Shown here piece by piece: positions 60,882 through 64,000 of a DNA stretch of 64,000 nucleotides. Below the pieces are notes generated by a model. The model worked only from the letters and a program-made list of their open reading frames with translations, had not been told where the DNA came from and made no database searches. Origin of the DNA: DATMAM01 sp035559995 (lineage in GTDB: Bacteria > Desulfobacterota > Binatia > UBA9968). How positions within the stretch are numbered: position 1 is the first letter of the stretch; each line of letters begins with the position of its first letter. Made by a program: the position numbers and the translations under genes. Where the stretch lies: assembly GCA_035559995.1 (NCBI GenBank), contig DATMAM010000060.1, positions 8,122-72,121 on the forward strand, given 5' to 3'.

Positions 60882-61463
60882 ATGGACAAAGTGGTTCTTG
60901 ACGATTTGATGGGGCTTCCCGCGTACGAAAAGGTCCGCGATCGGTTCCGCCAGGAAATCATCGAATACAAGAAGCACCGCCGGGTGGCGATCGGCGACCG
61001 CGTCTCGCTCGTGTTCGAAAACAAAAAAACGGTCGTGTTTCAGATTCTGGAAATGATGCGCGCCGAGCGCATTACGGACCTGGACAAGATTCGCGAAGAG
61101 ATCGCGATCTATAACAGCTTGATCCCCGATGCCGGCGAGCTGAGCGCGACGCTGTTCATCGAGATCGAGGATCAAAGCCGCATCCGCGACGATCTGTTGC
61201 GCTTTCTCGGTATCGACGAGGCCGTCTATCTAAAAATCGGCGACCGGTACACGATTCGCGCGAAGTTCGAGCCCGGCCGGAGCAAGGAGGACAAGCTCAG
61301 CGCGGTGCAATACGTGCGCTTCCAACTGGACGCCGACCAGCAAGCCGCGTTTTTGAGCGGCAAGCACCGCATCACGATTCGCATCGACCATCCCAACTAC
61401 CAGGCGGAAGGCGAAATCGGCGAGGAAACGAGAAAATCGCTGGCGGAGGATCTGCGGCAATAG
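60882..61463 (+). CDS. DUF3501 family protein
   Basis: 193 residues. Landmarks: YKKHRRVAIGDRVSLVFEN, VFQILEMMRAERI, AIYNSLIPDAGELSATLFIEI and GKHRITIRIDHPNYQAE. Function unknown; it is encoded between a rubrerythrin-linked Fe-S protein and a Fur-type regulator, starting 4 bases after the former. Inferred role in the same peroxide response. Confidence 0.9.
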   Translation: MDKVVLDDLMGLPAYEKVRDRFRQEIIEYKKHRRVAIGDRVSLVFENKKTVVFQILEMMRAERITDLDKIREEIAIYNSLIPDAGELSATLFIEIEDQSRIRDDLLRFLGIDEAVYLKIGDRYTIRAKFEPGRSKEDKLSAVQYVRFQLDADQQAAFLSGKHRITIRIDHPNYQAEGEIGEETRKSLAEDLRQ

Positions 61464-61467
61464 CGCC

Positions 61468-61914
61468 ATGGCGGAAACCAAGCGCAGAAAGACCAGGCAA
61501 CTCGAGGTCATCTGGGAAGCGATCAAGGACGAGACTTCGCATCCGACCGCGGACCAGATCTACGAAAAAGTGCGCAAAGAGATCCCCAACATCAGTTTGG
61601 GAACCGTCTACCGCAATCTTCAGAAGCTCGTCGCGGAGCAGCGGCTGCAGGTATTGAAACTCAGCCGCTCGCAGCATTTCGATCCGCTCGTGGATCGCCA
61701 CGACCACTTCATCTGCGAAAGTTGCGGTCGGGTGTACGACATCTTCATCGCGCCCAAGGACGTGATCCCGCCTTCCCTTCCCGCGGAAGGTTTCAAGATA
61801 ACCTCCCACCAGCTTTCCCTTTACGGCACCTGCGAGGAGTGCGCGCGAAACCCCCGAGCCTCGAATCTCCGGGCGCGGCCGTCGCGGCTGCCCCCTCCGA
61901 CGCGCCATCGGTAG
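61468..61914 (+). CDS. Fur/PerR family transcriptional regulator
   Basis: 148 residues. N-terminal winged helix with HPTADQIYEKVRKEIPNISLGTVYRNLQKL; metal site DRHDHFICESCGRVYDI and the second zinc cysteine pair CEECARN. Most PerR-like features; it sits in the rubrerythrin operon, where peroxide-sensing repressors often autoregulate. It starts 4 bases after DUF3501. Likely binds the palindrome at 58989-59007. Confidence 0.92.
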   Translation: MAETKRRKTRQLEVIWEAIKDETSHPTADQIYEKVRKEIPNISLGTVYRNLQKLVAEQRLQVLKLSRSQHFDPLVDRHDHFICESCGRVYDIFIAPKDVIPPSLPAEGFKITSHQLSLYGTCEECARNPRASNLRARPSRLPPPTRHR

Positions 61915-61987
61915 CACGCAATCGCGGCGCTCTTTGCGCCGGCGCTTGCTTGTAAAGAAAGCTCCGCGGCGCTAGACTCGCCCGCGG

Positions 61988-62554
61988 ATGAGGACGGAAT
62001 CGGTCGATCTCCCTCCGGATTCCCAAAAAAGGCTCTTGTCGCTCGCGCGCCAAACTCTGGAAACGTTCGTTCGCGGCGAGGGGCGCGCGCCGATCGCGAT
62101 GGACGATCCGTTCTGCCTGGAGACGCGCTACGGCGTCTTCGTCAGCCTGCACCGCGGCCGCGAGCTGCGCGGCTGTATCGGGACCTGCTCCGCCCTGTCG
62201 CCGCTCTATCGGGAAGTGATCGAGATGACGGAAGCCGCGGCGTCGCGCGACTACCGGATGAATCCCATTCAAAGCTGGGAGCTGAGGGAGATCTCGATCG
62301 AGCTCTCGATCTTGTCGCCGTTGTGGCTGGTCAGCGATCCGCTTGCGGTGGAGATCGGCAAACACGGCCTTTACCTCGTAAGCGGCGACAAACGCGGCGT
62401 TCTCCTGCCGCAGGTCGCGGTCGAATACGGCTGGGGGGTGGAAACCTTCCTGCGCCAGGCTTGCCTCAAGGCCGGCCTTTTGGCGGACGCGTGGAGATGG
62501 CCCGAAACGCGAATCTCGGCTTTTACGGCCCTGATCCTGAAGGAGGAAAGATGA
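61988..62554 (+). CDS. AMMECR1 domain protein
   Basis: 188 residues. Hallmark LRGCIGTC near residue 60 (RELRGCIGTCSAL), IEMTEAAASRDYRMNPI, and C-terminal KHGLYLVSGDKRGVLLPQVAVEYGW. AMMECR1 is the A component of AmmeMemoRadiSam systems, but the Memo and radical-SAM partners are not here. Its stop overlaps the next start (ATGA), so it is coupled to the exported MBL-fold protein. Confidence 0.92.
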   Translation: MRTESVDLPPDSQKRLLSLARQTLETFVRGEGRAPIAMDDPFCLETRYGVFVSLHRGRELRGCIGTCSALSPLYREVIEMTEAAASRDYRMNPIQSWELREISIELSILSPLWLVSDPLAVEIGKHGLYLVSGDKRGVLLPQVAVEYGWGVETFLRQACLKAGLLADAWRWPETRISAFTALILKEER

Positions 62555-63366
62555 AGCGACGCGGTTTCGTGGGCCTGCTGCTCGGCTACTTCCTCCTCGG
62601 CTGGCAACGGCTTGCCGGCGCCGTTTGCAACCCGGCGCTCGTTGAGGTGCTCAACATGGGCCACGCGCTCGCGCAGGCGCGCGCTCGTTCGGGCCCGCGC
62701 CTGGGCGAGTACTATCTCCAATGGTTCGGCCACTCGAGTTTTCTCCTCCATTCCGGTAGCCAAACCACGGTCGTCACGGACCCCAACTTCAACGTCACGC
62801 CCGGCATCGAGGCTGACGCCGTGACGGTCAGCAACGATCACGTCACGCACAACAACGTCGGCGCGGTCGCAGGCAATCCGGTGATCTTGCGCGGCATCAC
62901 ATTGCGCCAGACCTGGAACCCGATCCGAACCAGCATCAGGGACATTGTGATCGTCAACATGCCGAGCCAGCGCGGCCTTTCCTGGGGCGGCGCGGCAAAC
63001 TCGATCTTTATCTACGAGATGGGCAGTCTGTGTCTGGCGCACCTGGGCAACATCGGGCACCTGCTCACGCCCGAGCAGCAGAAGGTGATGGAGAGAGTGG
63101 ATGTGATGATGACGCCGATTGACGCGCTGACGAACCTGGGGTTTGAGGATCTCGTCAAGGTCATCGAGCAGGTGAGACCGCCGATCGTCATTCCGATGCA
63201 CTACGACGTGCCGCGGCAAGCCGATCTCTTTGCCGCTTTCGTCGAAGAACGCTATCCGGTGCGCCGAATTAAAGAATCCCGCCTGACGCTCAGCCGCGCC
63301 ATGCTCCCGAAGTCGACGGAGGTCTTTATCTTGACCCACCCCCGGCCGCTCCTCCGCTGGGAGTGA
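62551..63366 (+). CDS. Exported metallo-beta-lactamase-fold protein with altered metal ligands
   Basis: 271 residues from the ATG at 62551, with AAGGAGG upstream. Sec signal (MKRRGFVGLLLGYFLLGW). The UlaG-like fold shows WFGHSSFLLHSG and VVTDPNF, but the usual SHxHxDH motif reads VSNDHVTHNN: the first His is Asn and the Asp is Thr. Later HLGN replaces HLGD, while IPMHYD is kept. Metal binding is probably weakened or lost. Confidence 0.85.
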   Translation: MKRRGFVGLLLGYFLLGWQRLAGAVCNPALVEVLNMGHALAQARARSGPRLGEYYLQWFGHSSFLLHSGSQTTVVTDPNFNVTPGIEADAVTVSNDHVTHNNVGAVAGNPVILRGITLRQTWNPIRTSIRDIVIVNMPSQRGLSWGGAANSIFIYEMGSLCLAHLGNIGHLLTPEQQKVMERVDVMMTPIDALTNLGFEDLVKVIEQVRPPIVIPMHYDVPRQADLFAAFVEERYPVRRIKESRLTLSRAMLPKSTEVFILTHPRPLLRWE

Positions 63367-63405
63367 CGTCGGCCGCTCACTCTTCGGGCCAAGCGCCGCG
63401 GCGAG

Positions 63406-63840
63406 CTACTCGGAGCCTTGGCTCTGAATGTCGAGGACCTTGACGTCGAACGTCAAGGTTTTTCCCGCCAGCGGATGGTTGAAATCCAGGATGACGGTTT
63501 CCGGCCGGATCTCGTGAACGCGGACCGAAAACTCCTCGCCCCGGGGCCCCCGGGCGTGAAGCGTGGTTCCGACCTTTAACGCTTGCGGGGGTATGTCGTC
63601 TTTGGGAACCTCTTTAAAGGCTTTGGGATCTACCGGGCCATACGCGTCGTGCGGCTGCACGCGAATCCGCTTCTCTTCGTTGAGCTCCATGCCGGCGAGG
63701 CCTTTTTCGAGTCCCGGAATGATTTGCCGTTGTCCGTGAACATAGGTCACCGGCGCCTCTCCCCTGTTGGACTCGATGAAGTTTCCCTCATCGTCGGACA
63801 GCGTGTACTCGAAGCTTACGACCGAGCCATTTTGGATCAT
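63406..63840 (-). CDS. slyD: FKBP-type peptidyl-prolyl isomerase, SlyD-like
   Basis: 144 residues, ATG at 63840 with AGGAGG upstream. FKBP core: VSFEYTLSDDEGNFIESN, YVHGQRQIIPGLEKGLAGM, and the inserted flap domain HDAYGPVDPKAFKEVPKDDI. The C-terminal His-rich metal tail of E. coli SlyD is missing. Folding helper for proline-limited folding. Upstream lies a pair of palindromes and another gene on the same strand. Confidence 0.93.
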   Translation of the reverse strand: MIQNGSVVSFEYTLSDDEGNFIESNRGEAPVTYVHGQRQIIPGLEKGLAGMELNEEKRIRVQPHDAYGPVDPKAFKEVPKDDIPPQALKVGTTLHARGPRGEEFSVRVHEIRPETVILDFNHPLAGKTLTFDVKVLDIQSQGSE

Positions 63841-63871
63841 CCAATCCTCCTGGTCGAAAGAACTGAGGCTA

Positions 63872-63914
63872 CCACCGCCTAAAGGCGGTGGGTTCCTTGC
63901 CGTCTGAAGACGGC
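63872..63914. repeat. Two adjacent palindromes
   Basis: CCACCGCCTAAAGGCGGTGG (63872-63891) and GCCGTCTGAAGACGGC (63899-63914) are consecutive perfect stem-loops in the leader of slyD. Similar paired hairpins occur at ends of IS200/IS605-type elements, but no transposase is present. Confidence 0.5.
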
Positions 63915-63930
63915 TGAAGACCCGATGAAA

Positions 63931-64000
63931 CTACTCCTCAACCTTGAAATCCTCATCGGCCTCGGAAGGCTCTTGCCCCTGAGTGGCGATGTATTGTGCA
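63931..64000 (-). CDS. 3' end of an unidentified gene
   Basis: An open frame enters from the right edge and ends at TAG (63931-63933), giving about 22 residues, IATQGQEPSEADEDFKVEE at the end. The acidic tail looks like a genuine protein C-terminus, but the family cannot be told. Confidence 0.4.
   Translation of the reverse strand, partial: AQYIATQGQEPSEADEDFKVEE

Noticed and set aside
63872..63914. End of an IS200/IS605 element
   Set aside because: Only hairpins are present, with no tnpA/tnpB in the window; kept as a repeat.

Overview
The window is GC-rich DNA from a diderm (Gram-negative) bacterium. Lipoprotein and Sec/Tat-type signal peptides, periplasmic solute-binding proteins, a LL-diaminopimelate aminotransferase (dapL) and a rubrerythrin/Fe-S/DUF3501/Fur operon suggest an uncultured soil or sediment lineage near Desulfobacterota/Binatota or Methylomirabilota/Rokubacteria. 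That placement is inference from gene content, not a phylogeny.

Layout. 1-6520 (minus): a redox module with two large di-haem c-type cytochromes, a GMC-family flavoprotein and a small unknown protein; the last gene runs off the left edge. 6.8-14.5 kb: a peptidoglycan-binding protein, an HMA-like miniprotein, tldE/tldD, a DUF192 lipoprotein and an ETF:menaquinone-oxidoreductase-like Fe-S membrane protein. 14.7-18.3 kb: divergent IclR and Rrf2 regulators, then a trp operon with a classical attenuator (leader peptide with Trp-Trp, antiterminator, terminator) followed by trpE and trpG. 18.3-25.3 kb: a decayed hsdR remnant and housekeeping genes (nth, a stand-alone Rho-N protein, initiator tRNA, nudix, aspC-coaD-rsmD, quinone oxidoreductase, erpA/iscA).

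25.3-48 kb is an accessory, catabolic region. Its core is a minus-strand array of isochorismatase-fold proteins alternating with iron-type ABC solute-binding proteins (27.5-34.7 kb), with no permease or ATPase nearby. The intact isochorismatase-fold members lack the amidase-type cysteine, and several array members are shortened or fused by internal deletions. It is followed by a degenerate M24 peptidase-like protein, another solute-binding protein, two Rieske oxygenases, an alcohol dehydrogenase, an amidohydrolase, a luciferase-like monooxygenase, an enoyl-CoA hydratase and cupins. Palindromic dispersed repeats and a DUF433 remnant sit between them.

48-64 kb: a secreted LamG/chitobiase-repeat protein behind a c-di-GMP-I riboswitch; a dapL-folK operon; NYN and Yip1 proteins; a tctCBA tripartite tricarboxylate transporter followed by a frameshifted cytidylate-kinase-like/BON gene; a rubrerythrin operon with a palindromic operator candidate; AMMECR1 coupled to a metallo-beta-lactamase-fold protein with altered metal ligands; and a SlyD-type isomerase.

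Many genes overlap by 4 bases (ATGA or GTGA), so translational coupling is common here.
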